Made by a program: the position numbers and the translations under genes
Notes under the pieces: model-generated
The model's input: only the letters and a program-made list of their open reading frames with translations
Databases searched by the model: none
What the model was told of the DNA's origin: nothing
Part shown: one piece after another, positions 27,781 to 36,071 of the stretch
Layout of the letters: every line of letters begins with the position of its first letter
Numbering within the stretch: the first letter of the stretch is position 1
Assembly (NCBI RefSeq): GCF_022012475.1
Contig: NZ_JAKLWS010000002.1
Span: 124,001 to 188,000, forward strand
Direction: 5' to 3'
Length of the DNA: 64,000 nt
From: Rhodohalobacter sulfatireducens
GTDB lineage: Bacteria > Bacteroidota > Rhodothermia > Balneolales > Balneolaceae

Positions 27781-29862
27781 ATGAAAACCTATACAGTATT
27801 AACAATTCTGGTATTACTACTGAATGTTGCTTGCATAACAGAACAAGAGCCAACTATTGAAAGTGGTGGTTTTGCACTGATTTTTAATAATCAGCTTTAC
27901 ACTAATATAGATTATAAAAGTGCTGAAGAACCTCTAATAGAAGGTTTTCAGCCATCTGAAATTTTAAAAATCAATGGAGAAATAGTAAGTGATTTTGAAA
28001 AAACAGAGAATAGGAGGGAATCCATCAATGATGAGATTGGCACAGGAAGTCGCTTAATCATAAGTGGTGAAATAAATCAAAATTTATATAATTTCAGAAA
28101 AACCGTAACTGCTACCGCTTACGATAATATTCCTGACCTGATCATTACCCAGGTGGAATATGAAAATCTTGGAGATGAACCTGTTGAAATCCAGGGATGG
28201 GAAAACAATCGGTATATCGTTAGTGAAATTCCTCAAGATGGTTCCGAAACAAATTTCTGGTCCTTTCAGAGTGGTTCCTACCCAACAAGACAAGATTGGG
28301 TGTTACCAGTTGGTGATGATTTCTATCAAAAAAATTACCAGGGAATGAACTCATCGGATTATGGAGGCGGGATCCCTTTGGTTGACCTTTGGCGTTCGGA
28401 TGCAGGTTTAGCCGTTGGGCATAGTGATCTTGAACCGCAACTGGTTTCATTACCGGTACATTCGAAAAATCATGAATCGGGTGTTCAGATTTCTGTTGCA
28501 TTTGATGCAGATAGTGTATCAAACCAAAAAATGAAAAAGAATTTAGCTCCGGGTGAACGTTTTTTCACACTGGAAACCTTTGTTGCGGCACACAATGGTG
28601 ATTTTTTCTCTTCTATCGAAAAATACAGGGCACTACTGCAAAGAAAAGGTGTACACTTTTCCGAAGCACCGGATACCGCATATGAACCGATTTGGTGCGC
28701 ATGGGGATATGAGCGAAATTTTACAGTTGATCAGGTTGTCAACACACTTCCAAAAGTAAAGGAGCTGGGTTTTGAATGGGCTGTTCTGGACGATGGTTGG
28801 CAGATAGCTGAGGGGGATTGGCGAACCAATCAGAAGTTTGCTGATGTAACGATGAAAGAGTTCGTTGATCAAATACATGATCAGGGCTTGAAAGCTAAAC
28901 TATGGTGGGCTCCGTTAGCGGCAGATCCGGGTTCAGATATTCATGAAAATGAACCTCAAATGCTGCTGGTAAACAAAGGAGGAGATTATCAGCGGATAAC
29001 CTGGTGGAATAGCCATTATTTAAATCCGGCGCTGAATTCAACCAAGGAGTATCATAAACAACTGGTTGAAAAATTTATCAATGAATGGGGATATGACGGA
29101 TTAAAAATTGACGGACAGCATCTGAATCAAGTGCCCCCGGATTACGGGCATGAGAACAGCCAGAATTATCCTGAGAAATCTGTTGAAGAACTCCCTGATT
29201 TATACAAAGTAATTTATGAAACGGCACTCAGTATTAAGCCCGATGCGGTTGTTGAGATATGTCCCTGCGGAACTTCAATTTCATCGTTTATAACTCCGTT
29301 TATGAATCAGTCCGTTTCATCTGATCCTCTGAATTCCTGGCAAATTCGGCTGAAGGGAAAAACCTATAAAGCATTGATGGGAAGAGATGCTGCGTATTAT
29401 GGAGATCATGTGGAGTTAAGTGATAATCGAAGTGATTTCGCATCAACCGTGGGAATAGGCGGTGTTATCGGAACCAAATTTACATGGCCGGAAGGTGCAG
29501 ATCCTGAGGGTAAACACGTACTTACAGCAGAAAAGGAAGCCTTGGTTTCTAAATGGATGAATATTTATAAAATGTACATGCTGCCAAAAGGAAATTATCG
29601 TGGAGAGCTGTATGATATTGGTTTTGATTACCCTGAAGCACACGCAATAGAAAAGGACGGAAGCATGTATTACGCTTTTTATTCGGATGCTTTTAATGGA
29701 TCTGTTGATTTAAGAGGGCTCAATGAGCAGTTAATTTATGAATTAATTAACTATGAGACGGGTGAAATCATTGGAAATATTGAGAAATCAGAAACCCATA
29801 TCATTCAGGCACAAATAGATGATCATTTACTCATTAAAGCTCAGCCAATATCATCGATATAA
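27781..29862 (+). CDS. GH36-like alpha-galactosidase lipoprotein
   Basis: A 693-residue lipoprotein (lipobox NVAC, Cys18). After an N-terminal beta-sandwich (about 25-290) comes a clan GH-D TIM barrel: WCAWGYERNF near 305, VLDDGWQ at 335-341, LKIDGQ at 441-446 with Asp444 as the predicted nucleophile, and EICPCGTS near 492-499, the counterpart of the Cys/Gly loop of GH36. A short C-terminal beta domain ends the protein. It would release alpha-linked galactose or a related sugar in the periplasm or at the cell surface. It starts directly at the end of the flavoprotein remnant, and the isomerase gene follows 91 bases later. Confidence 0.82.
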   Translation: MKTYTVLTILVLLLNVACITEQEPTIESGGFALIFNNQLYTNIDYKSAEEPLIEGFQPSEILKINGEIVSDFEKTENRRESINDEIGTGSRLIISGEINQNLYNFRKTVTATAYDNIPDLIITQVEYENLGDEPVEIQGWENNRYIVSEIPQDGSETNFWSFQSGSYPTRQDWVLPVGDDFYQKNYQGMNSSDYGGGIPLVDLWRSDAGLAVGHSDLEPQLVSLPVHSKNHESGVQISVAFDADSVSNQKMKKNLAPGERFFTLETFVAAHNGDFFSSIEKYRALLQRKGVHFSEAPDTAYEPIWCAWGYERNFTVDQVVNTLPKVKELGFEWAVLDDGWQIAEGDWRTNQKFADVTMKEFVDQIHDQGLKAKLWWAPLAADPGSDIHENEPQMLLVNKGGDYQRITWWNSHYLNPALNSTKEYHKQLVEKFINEWGYDGLKIDGQHLNQVPPDYGHENSQNYPEKSVEELPDLYKVIYETALSIKPDAVVEICPCGTSISSFITPFMNQSVSSDPLNSWQIRLKGKTYKALMGRDAAYYGDHVELSDNRSDFASTVGIGGVIGTKFTWPEGADPEGKHVLTAEKEALVSKWMNIYKMYMLPKGNYRGELYDIGFDYPEAHAIEKDGSMYYAFYSDAFNGSVDLRGLNEQLIYELINYETGEIIGNIEKSETHIIQAQIDDHLLIKAQPISSI

Positions 29863-29953
29863 GTAAGGGGTTATCAAATGACCAAATATTTGCTCAATGT
29901 AAATTGGGTAGATTATCACAAATTAATGGGAATTATTACTATAGAAAGACACT

Positions 29954-30517
29954 ATGAAAAGATCTGAGATTAATGCAGCCATAGAAAAGGCTACAAGATG
30001 TTTCAGCGAACATCACTGGAATTTGCCTCCAAACCCAAAATGGGATGTAACTGATTTTGGATTAGGTGATTTTAAAAGTGCAGGATTAGTACTGATCAAT
30101 TTGTGTGAGGAAGATGAGTATTGTGAAAAGTTGATGTATGCCGAGAAAGATCAAGTAACTCCTGCACATACTCACAAGATAAAAAAGGAAGATATCATTT
30201 GTAGAAATGGGGAGTTAATTGTCCAGGTATGGGCAGGTCAACCGGGAGAGTGGAATTCCTCTTTCAAGATGAAAGTAAACGGAGAGTATACCTCAATTAC
30301 TTCCGGGGATGAAATCAAGCTTTCAAGAGGGGAGCGAATCACACTCGTGCCGGGTGTTTATCATAAATTTTTCCCTACTTCTGACGAGTGCATCATAGGA
30401 GAGGTGTCTACGGCAAATGATGACCTGAATGATAATTTCTTTTCAGATCCGGAAATTGGCAGATTCTCGTCAATAATAGAAGATGAAGATCCGATCGTAA
30501 AACTGGTTAACGAATAG
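29954..30517 (+). CDS. D-lyxose/D-mannose ketol-isomerase (cupin)
   Basis: A cytoplasmic cupin of 187 residues, the usual size of D-lyxose isomerases. The metal-binding set is visible: His72 and His74 in PAHTHK, Glu79 in KKED, and His137 in VPGVYHKFFP. The family turns D-lyxose into D-xylulose and D-mannose into D-fructose. It lies behind the alpha-galactosidase gene, and the FGGY kinase at 1.7 kb could phosphorylate its ketose product. The 90 bases before it hold only a 21-codon frame that I do not regard as a gene. It converges with the acyltransferase gene, 19 bases away. Confidence 0.85.
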   Translation: MKRSEINAAIEKATRCFSEHHWNLPPNPKWDVTDFGLGDFKSAGLVLINLCEEDEYCEKLMYAEKDQVTPAHTHKIKKEDIICRNGELIVQVWAGQPGEWNSSFKMKVNGEYTSITSGDEIKLSRGERITLVPGVYHKFFPTSDECIIGEVSTANDDLNDNFFSDPEIGRFSSIIEDEDPIVKLVNE

Positions 30518-30536
30518 AATACTGAGTACGAGAATA

Positions 30537-31664
30537 TTAAATAGAGATGAAAATCTTTCTCTTGTATAGGAAATAGGTGATATACCACATCAACCCAAGT
30601 ACAATGGAGGCTGTAATTACATTGATCCACGCTCCCGGAATTGAGACGATTCCCAAAATATCACTCGTGAATACGTCAACGAAATCGTAAAGCCAGTCCA
30701 CTGCGCCAAATTCACTGAACAGGTAGATGAAAAGTGGGTTCATCCCTACAATTGCAAAAAACCGACCCGTACTGATATATTTCTTTTTCACATCGAAAAG
30801 ATAGAATGATCCGGCTAATGCCAAAAGGCACCATCCACCGCTAACGATTGTAAATGAGGACGTGGAAATTCGTTTGATGATTGGAGTGACAAACGGATCC
30901 ATCAAATAACCCAGGAGTGTCAAACCCACGCCAAATAGAAGTAGTTTTTTTAGTTTTTCTGAAACTTCAAATTTGTTGGTGATTAAGAGCTGACCGGCAA
31001 TAACGCCCCAAATTGTGTGAGCCGCTGTGGGAAGTGCGTTGATTGCAACCCAGTGTCCGCCGCTAAGTTGCCCCATCAAGATAAGGTCCATCCAGGCGCC
31101 GAAATTTTTGTCGGGCGTAAATGGTTGGGTGAAGCCATCAACCCAGAAAAACCTGTAAAGAAGCTCGGTTAGCAATATAAGTCCTATCGAAAAACTGATC
31201 TGGAATTTCCAGCTCTTTCTCATGATCAAAAATGCAACCAAATAGGTGAAAGAAAGCTGTGCCAGAACATTCCAAAAATGGAAAGAGATTCTTCCGGCAT
31301 ATGTGCTTTGAATCATTACGCCAAGTAGGAGGAGCATAAACGACCGGAAAAGTACGTGTTTGAAAGTCTTATTCCATGAATCCCCTCGAGCCCACCTTTT
31401 CCCTAACGAGATTGGCATCGCTACGCCGACAATAAACATGAAAAAGGGTTGGACAAGGTCCCAGAACCGGAGTCCATTCCACGGGTGATGATGAAACTGT
31501 TGACCTATAACGCTGATTATGCTTCCTTCAAAGTAGGAAACGTTGATTGCGTACCAAAGGGCGGCTCCCTCAGCAATCAACAGGAACATGGTTAAGCCTC
31601 TGTAAAAGTCGAGAGATAACAAGCGGCCGTAATCGTCAAGTAAGGATTTATCGATTTTAGCCAT
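30537..31664 (-). CDS. NagX/HGSNAT-type membrane acyltransferase (DUF5009)
   Basis: A 375-residue inner membrane protein with about ten helices. The opening LLSLDFYRGLTMFLLIAEG is the hallmark of the heparan-alpha-glucosaminide N-acetyltransferase-like family, and NGLRFWDLVQPFFMFIVGVA is its second conserved block with the HHHPW segment just before it. Bacterial members (NagX) are found in aminosugar loci and are thought to act on sugars across the membrane; the reaction is not proven for most. It is transcribed with the amidohydrolase upstream (46-base gap). Its presence fits the N-acetyl-sugar theme given by two PIG-L deacetylases and the GH109-like genes. Confidence 0.82.
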   Translation of the reverse strand: MAKIDKSLLDDYGRLLSLDFYRGLTMFLLIAEGAALWYAINVSYFEGSIISVIGQQFHHHPWNGLRFWDLVQPFFMFIVGVAMPISLGKRWARGDSWNKTFKHVLFRSFMLLLLGVMIQSTYAGRISFHFWNVLAQLSFTYLVAFLIMRKSWKFQISFSIGLILLTELLYRFFWVDGFTQPFTPDKNFGAWMDLILMGQLSGGHWVAINALPTAAHTIWGVIAGQLLITNKFEVSEKLKKLLLFGVGLTLLGYLMDPFVTPIIKRISTSSFTIVSGGWCLLALAGSFYLFDVKKKYISTGRFFAIVGMNPLFIYLFSEFGAVDWLYDFVDVFTSDILGIVSIPGAWINVITASIVLGLMWYITYFLYKRKIFISI

Positions 31665-31710
31665 GATGTTGCCGTTTTTGACTTCGTTTCATTTCATGTA
31701 AAACTGGTGA

Positions 31711-32865
31711 TCAGAGTCCGAGATTTGGAATCCGGGTTCTCGCATTTTCATGATAGAGTTTGTCAACAACTTCTTTCGGCAGTTTTAGCCCCTGGAAACT
31801 TCCTTCAACCTGCCAAACTTCAAGTGTGTTATCCGTTACAAAAAATTCCCAGTCGCTTCTCCAGGTATCTGCTGCGAGTTGTCGTACATCTTCGGGATCA
31901 GATGAATCATAAAGCTGTAAATCCGTTGAGTAAAGGAATCGATCCTGGTATTTGATAAAGAAGTCCCGAAGAGCTTCGCGATCTTGCTGAGCCAAATACT
32001 GCAGATGTGGAATTCTGTGAGCCATGCCTAAAATCATATTTGGATACTTATCCAGGTGTTCACTCATCATCTCTAAGCTCCACTCCATACTTCCGAGGTG
32101 AGCGCCGAAAAAGGTCAAACCCTGGTTTTTGTCAAGCATAGCGTTGCGGGAAGCAATGATCTCTTCGTAAGAGGGATACTCCGGGTGTTGATACATATGA
32201 TACTGTGGATTGTTTTCGAAGTAATCGCGGTCGTTTGCTACGGTCATTTCTTCAAGAGGCAGCCAACAGTTTCTAGGTTCACCGATATGTCCAAAAAGTG
32301 GGATATTCTGGTCATTGAGATATTGAAAAATCGGATCAAATTGTGGATCGTCGATCATCACGAAATCGCCGTTTTCATCTCTCAACTCCATACCGATATT
32401 TTTCCAAACCTTTACGCCGATTGCACCATTTTCAAAAGACTGCTCTAAATAATCCAATGTGTTTTGTTGCCAGTTCTCAGAATCATTAAATCCTTCAAGT
32501 GAAAAAGCGGAAGTATAGGCGAGACGTCCTGCATATTCATTTTGTAAATTCAGTGCTACTTCCTGTTGAACAGCTACCGGGTCTCTTCCACTTGCAACAT
32601 TCAGTGTGACCATCTTTACGTTATCCTCAATGCCCTGCTCAATAACAATGGGATTTGCCACATTCAGATGAACATGGGCATCAATTTTCTCCACAGTCTT
32701 GAAATCTTCAACGGTGTAAAAATTGTCTTCTGCACTTTCAGTCTGTTCATTTTGACAGGCAGAAAAAAATAATATTGTGATGAAAATTGTCAGAGAGTAG
32801 TAAATACTTGTAAGACTCATTGAAAATTTTGTGGATTGGAGAATACCTAGTAAAATTTTATTCAT
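31711..32865 (-). CDS. Exported amidohydrolase lipoprotein, copy 4
   Basis: A 384-residue lipoprotein; lipobox FSAC. An internal ATG at 32820 would leave a more ordinary signal peptide (lipid Cys22) and is a good alternative start. It is the nearest paralog of the amidohydrolase at 17488, sharing GHIGEPRNCWLPLEEMTV and NPQYHMYQHPEY. Metal ligands HVH, GHIGEP and GAHLGS are present; the last Asp is in YSTDLQ, while the preceding segment has GMAHRIPH where the paralog has DMAERISH. It lies far from the 9-20 kb run and next to the acyltransferase. Metal hydrolase, substrate unknown. Confidence 0.8.
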   Translation of the reverse strand: MNKILLGILQSTKFSMSLTSIYYSLTIFITILFFSACQNEQTESAEDNFYTVEDFKTVEKIDAHVHLNVANPIVIEQGIEDNVKMVTLNVASGRDPVAVQQEVALNLQNEYAGRLAYTSAFSLEGFNDSENWQQNTLDYLEQSFENGAIGVKVWKNIGMELRDENGDFVMIDDPQFDPIFQYLNDQNIPLFGHIGEPRNCWLPLEEMTVANDRDYFENNPQYHMYQHPEYPSYEEIIASRNAMLDKNQGLTFFGAHLGSMEWSLEMMSEHLDKYPNMILGMAHRIPHLQYLAQQDREALRDFFIKYQDRFLYSTDLQLYDSSDPEDVRQLAADTWRSDWEFFVTDNTLEVWQVEGSFQGLKLPKEVVDKLYHENARTRIPNLGL

Positions 32866-32904
32866 TGGTCAATGGTTGGGTTAATAAGTACAAGACTGTA
32901 AAAC

Positions 32905-32932
32905 GTAAGTTATTAAATGAGCTCTATTCAAA
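32905..32932 (-). promoter_or_regulatory. Candidate promoter of amidohydrolase copy 4
   Basis: On the minus strand TTTG (32932-32929), a 16-base spacer and TAACTTAC (32912-32905) fit the spacing seen at other promoters here. The -33 box lies inside the end of the CBM9-like gene. Confidence 0.35.
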
Positions 32933-33718
32933 AACGAGTGTTCCGTAATTGTAGATATCATGGAAATTGGTTGTAACAGGCTGCCATGTCCAGCTGGTTG
33001 ATCCATGATCATAATCAACCCGATACATGTTAGCCCGCCACGTTGTACCGGATTTGGGGATTCTGTTTTTTAATGGAATCAGCAATTCGAAAGGGATAAA
33101 GAATTCGGCTCTCCACTCATCAATTATCTCTCCGCTTGCAATCATTCCGCCAGTGGCAGATGTTTTGTGAATTGCTTTTCTGGAGTCACCATCGCTATAG
33201 CTGTATTGAAAAGGTACCCAGTGGGATTGGCCTGTATCGGTTTTGGATACTAGAAGGGGCAGTTCATAGTTTAAAGGTGACAGTTCATATTCAAAGTACA
33301 GTTCTTCACTTTCACTTGGCCAAAGAAAAACTTCCACAACATCCTCTCTCCATATCTCTTCAAAATGAGAGGTAATTGTTGCAGAGACCAGGTCATCATC
33401 ACATCGAAATAGAAAGTAAATTCCTGTGTCTGAATAAAGAACCTTAACGAATGTTGTCCTTTCGTTATCATTTTCGTGATTTGCCCGTTGTGTAAGTTCA
33501 ATCCAATTGGTTTCCGACCAGTTATGGGATGATCCATCGCCAGTTACTGAAAAATCATCAGTCTTCTGAACCTGTACTGTAGAAAGAGCCTGTGCAATCA
33601 AGGGGTGGGTATTAAATAAAGCTATAAAAATTAAAAATGGAATAATCAGCACTTTATATAAAAATGAACCCTTAGACCTTACAGTGGAAGTTCTGAAGGT
33701 GAGATTTTTAAATACCAT
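32924..33718 (-). CDS. Secreted CBM9-like / DOMON-type carbohydrate-binding protein
   Basis: ATG at 33718 is preferred over an in-frame TTG 90 bases upstream, giving 264 residues. A signal peptide (about 20-44, ending LIAQ) is followed by one beta-sandwich domain of the CBM9-like type: the order TKVLYSDTGIYFLFRCDD, WREDVVEVFLWPS, YFEYELSPLN and a C-terminal WRANMYRVDY is characteristic of this domain as found in exported proteins of Bacteroidota. No catalytic module is attached. It may bind glycans at the surface. The long region upstream contains the candidate small RNA on the other strand. Confidence 0.75.
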   Translation of the reverse strand: MVFKNLTFRTSTVRSKGSFLYKVLIIPFLIFIALFNTHPLIAQALSTVQVQKTDDFSVTGDGSSHNWSETNWIELTQRANHENDNERTTFVKVLYSDTGIYFLFRCDDDLVSATITSHFEEIWREDVVEVFLWPSESEELYFEYELSPLNYELPLLVSKTDTGQSHWVPFQYSYSDGDSRKAIHKTSATGGMIASGEIIDEWRAEFFIPFELLIPLKNRIPKSGTTWRANMYRVDYDHGSTSWTWQPVTTNFHDIYNYGTLVFE

Positions 33719-33891
33719 AGTTTTTAGTTGATAAAGTTCAATAAAAATATATGAAATATGCTTAAATACATAGTTAAAATAAAAACATACGTAAATATTA
33801 ATACCCAAAGAAAGAAAAAATAATTAATACTAAATAATTATCTTTTACTATTTGTATATAATTTTTCGATTACTTACTTTATTTGGCACAG

Positions 33892-33899
33892 TAGCTTTG
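33892..33899 (+). promoter_or_regulatory. -7 box of a candidate small RNA promoter
   Basis: TAGCTTTG is a perfect match to TAnnTTTG on the plus strand, about 70 bases before a terminator and with no plus-strand gene. A second candidate, TTTG-N16-TACTTACT at 33851-33878, lies just upstream. Confidence 0.45.
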
Positions 33900-33905
33900 T
33901 TCACT

Positions 33906-33998
33906 AAAGATCGATATTCAAGTATGCTCTATATACTTGTTGAGACGATCATTCATACCATCTAACCCCAGTTACGTAGCTGTAATTGGGGTTTTTTT
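33906..33998 (+). ncRNA. Candidate structured small RNA of about 93 nt
   Basis: Between two minus-strand genes, the plus strand shows a perfect -7 box, then a foldable segment: GATCG (33909-33913) pairs with CGATC (33946-33950) around an inner stem CAAGTAT (33919-33925) / ATACTTG (33933-33939) with a 7-base loop. A strong terminator follows at 33964-33998. No ORF of useful length starts after the promoter. The T-run is only on the plus strand, so the hairpin cannot be the end of the minus-strand deacetylase gene. This fits an independently transcribed small RNA; family unknown. Confidence 0.5.
33964..33998 (+). terminator. Rho-independent terminator of the candidate small RNA
   Basis: AACCCCAGTTAC (33964-33975) pairs with GTAATTGGGGTT (33982-33993) with one wobble around a 6-base loop, and seven T residues run from 33992. 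Confidence 0.85.
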
Positions 33999-34127
33999 AT
34001 TTTATGAATATGAAATATTAACCAGTGATTAAAGGAAGGGTACCATATAGATGTTATTCATAATCAGAATCATCCTGTGATTACTGATCTTTTTGCGCTA
34101 ATTTCTAATCGGGATTTCAAGAGTCGA

Positions 34128-34985
34128 TTACTTTCTTTCTTTATTGAGCATCGGAAATAGTCTTCCTATTTCATCGTCGGTGGGTTGGTGGCCGTATTCT
34201 GCAATTTCAAATGCCTCAATCTTGCTAAATGAAAGCCGGTTGATCTTCTCTTCATTACCATACCATTTTCTCAATGAATTCATAAACTCAGAGGGTATCT
34301 GATTATCTTGTCCCAACCAATTGTTAAGCCATTCAGCAAGCCATCTTTTTTTGTCATCAGAATCATCGGGCACATGTTCTAATAACCCTTGAGTCCATGG
34401 CAGCCACTCGTAAAATTGAGATTTGTGGGCATCCATAGCGTCAATCTTTTTAGAAAAAGTCTTGGTAATGTCGATTGTGATATCAGGATTGAATGGATTC
34501 GGTTTTTGAAAAGGATCTTGCATGTAGAGAAAAACTGGATTTTTCTTCAGAGGCTCTTCATCAGGAACTACATTCGGAACGATCACTAAATAGGCTGCAT
34601 CCATGACTAAAATGCCGGCATATCGGTGGTCCGGGTGATAATCGTTGGGCCTAAGGCCAATTACCAGGTCGGCCTTCCAATCTCTGATCTCTCTTATTAC
34701 TTGGTGTCGAATATGTAATTTTGGAAGTAGTTCAGCATCATGATTATTTAGAATCGAATACTCATCAATTCCTAACCTATTCTTAGCTTCTTGTGCTTCT
34801 TTATGGCGGATTTTAGCTAATTCGCCACCTCCTTTTTCATGATGTCCCGCATCACCATTTGTTAACGATACAAATTTTACCGAATGGCCCATTTCAGACC
34901 AGAGAGCAGCAGTTCCTCCCATCTTAACTTCAGCATCATCCGGATGAGCAAATATTGCAATAATTCTGAGTTTATCTTCCGACAT
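34128..34985 (-). CDS. PIG-L (LmbE)-family deacetylase, cytoplasmic
   Basis: A 285-residue zinc deacetylase. AHPDD at 13-17 and YHPDH at 116-120 hold the expected zinc ligands (His14, Asp17, His120), and Asp16 is the likely general base. PIG-L proteins remove N-acetyl groups from amino-sugar conjugates. No signal peptide is present, unlike its relative at 48766, so this one works in the cytoplasm. It is the last gene of a minus-strand operon with a TIM-barrel isomerase, a Gfo/Idh/MocA dehydrogenase and an MFS importer, suggesting catabolism of an imported acetylated sugar or glycoside. Confidence 0.88.
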   Translation of the reverse strand: MSEDKLRIIAIFAHPDDAEVKMGGTAALWSEMGHSVKFVSLTNGDAGHHEKGGGELAKIRHKEAQEAKNRLGIDEYSILNNHDAELLPKLHIRHQVIREIRDWKADLVIGLRPNDYHPDHRYAGILVMDAAYLVIVPNVVPDEEPLKKNPVFLYMQDPFQKPNPFNPDITIDITKTFSKKIDAMDAHKSQFYEWLPWTQGLLEHVPDDSDDKKRWLAEWLNNWLGQDNQIPSEFMNSLRKWYGNEEKINRLSFSKIEAFEIAEYGHQPTDDEIGRLFPMLNKERK

Positions 34986-35013
34986 ATCTATTGATATTAT
35001 TAATGAGTCAAAT

Positions 35014-36045
35014 TCAGTTGTTATTATCGGTTACTGCTTTTTGCAAACCTGCTAATACATACTCCATATATTGTTTTGTATGGATTGCCATCAAATCGAT
35101 CTCCTCGGCAGTATTTGGCATGCCGAGATAGGATGGGAATATATTTTCGTACGTCAGTGTAATCGTTTTTCCTGTGAATGCTACGGGCGAGAAAAGCTGG
35201 TAGTGATCAATTTCACCAAAACCCGGTGCAGAAGTTGTTTTTGTAGGGAAGTTACGACAGTCTTTTAAGCAAAAACCGGAAATGAGATCAGCACATGTTG
35301 CTATGTCTTGAACTGGATCCACTGACTGGTACCACATAACGTTGCCGGCATCGTAGCTCATATGAATATTGGGATGATTTAGCTCTCGAATAATCTCTGA
35401 AAGAGCTTCCCCGGTCCCGGTTGTTTCTCCTCCGTGCTGTTTTAGTAGAAAAGTAACTCCATAGTCTGCTGCGATTGGTGCAAGTTCTTGAAATCTTGGT
35501 ACCCATAATTCCGGATCGCCTCCATCTGTAGGGCCAAATACAAGAACATATTTTAATTCAGCTGCTGATGCTTGCTTAATTCTGTTGGTTAATAATTCGA
35601 CAGCATCATCTTGGTCAGGATAAATAGTCGAAAACATCTGGACCGGTTCAAGTCCCATATCCCTGCATCTATTTGCTAGTTCTTCTGCCTCGTCAGGAGT
35701 TGCGGTTTCTGCCAGTACTGGTTGATTTTCGCCATTCTCGTTTCTGTGACGGGTCCCCCAAGCAACATAATTATAACCGGCTTTCTTTATTCCCTGCAAT
35801 GCTCGTTCAAGTGGGAAATTTCTATACGCTAAAGTCATGCATGCATGAATAAACTGTGTAGGTTCTTTATCTATCTGGAGGTTCAGACTGTGATTCAATG
35901 AATTTACAGAATTGGCCAGGGCGGCACTTTCGTTGAAAAGTGAACTTGCAACTGTACCTGTAGTTAGTGCTGTTAGTCCAACAAAACTTTTCTTAATAAA
36001 AGATCTGCGACTAGATAAAGATTCTTTTTTGTTTTTTTGATTCAT
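35014..36045 (-). CDS. Exported sugar phosphate isomerase/epimerase-like TIM barrel
   Basis: A 343-residue protein with a twin-arginine leader (SSRRSFIKKS at 11-20 and a hydrophobic stretch to about 45), then an AP-endonuclease-2/xylose-isomerase-like TIM barrel. LKQHGGETTG (where many members have the metal-binding Glu), SYDAGNVMW with a likely ligand Asp, and CLKDCRN are visible. Members with Gfo/Idh/MocA and DUF1080 partners have been linked to 3-keto-sugar chemistry; that role here is inference. It is 28 bases from the deacetylase gene and 26 from the dehydrogenase gene, in one operon. The exported location contrasts with its cytoplasmic operon partners. Confidence 0.78.
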   Translation of the reverse strand: MNQKNKKESLSSRRSFIKKSFVGLTALTTGTVASSLFNESAALANSVNSLNHSLNLQIDKEPTQFIHACMTLAYRNFPLERALQGIKKAGYNYVAWGTRHRNENGENQPVLAETATPDEAEELANRCRDMGLEPVQMFSTIYPDQDDAVELLTNRIKQASAAELKYVLVFGPTDGGDPELWVPRFQELAPIAADYGVTFLLKQHGGETTGTGEALSEIIRELNHPNIHMSYDAGNVMWYQSVDPVQDIATCADLISGFCLKDCRNFPTKTTSAPGFGEIDHYQLFSPVAFTGKTITLTYENIFPSYLGMPNTAEEIDLMAIHTKQYMEYVLAGLQKAVTDNNN

Positions 36046-36071
36046 ATCCCGGGTTGTAGATTAATATCTGT

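Noticed and set aside
29878-29943. 21-codon frame before the D-lyxose isomerase gene
   Set aside because: No Shine-Dalgarno, no recognisable sequence, and too short to separate from chance.
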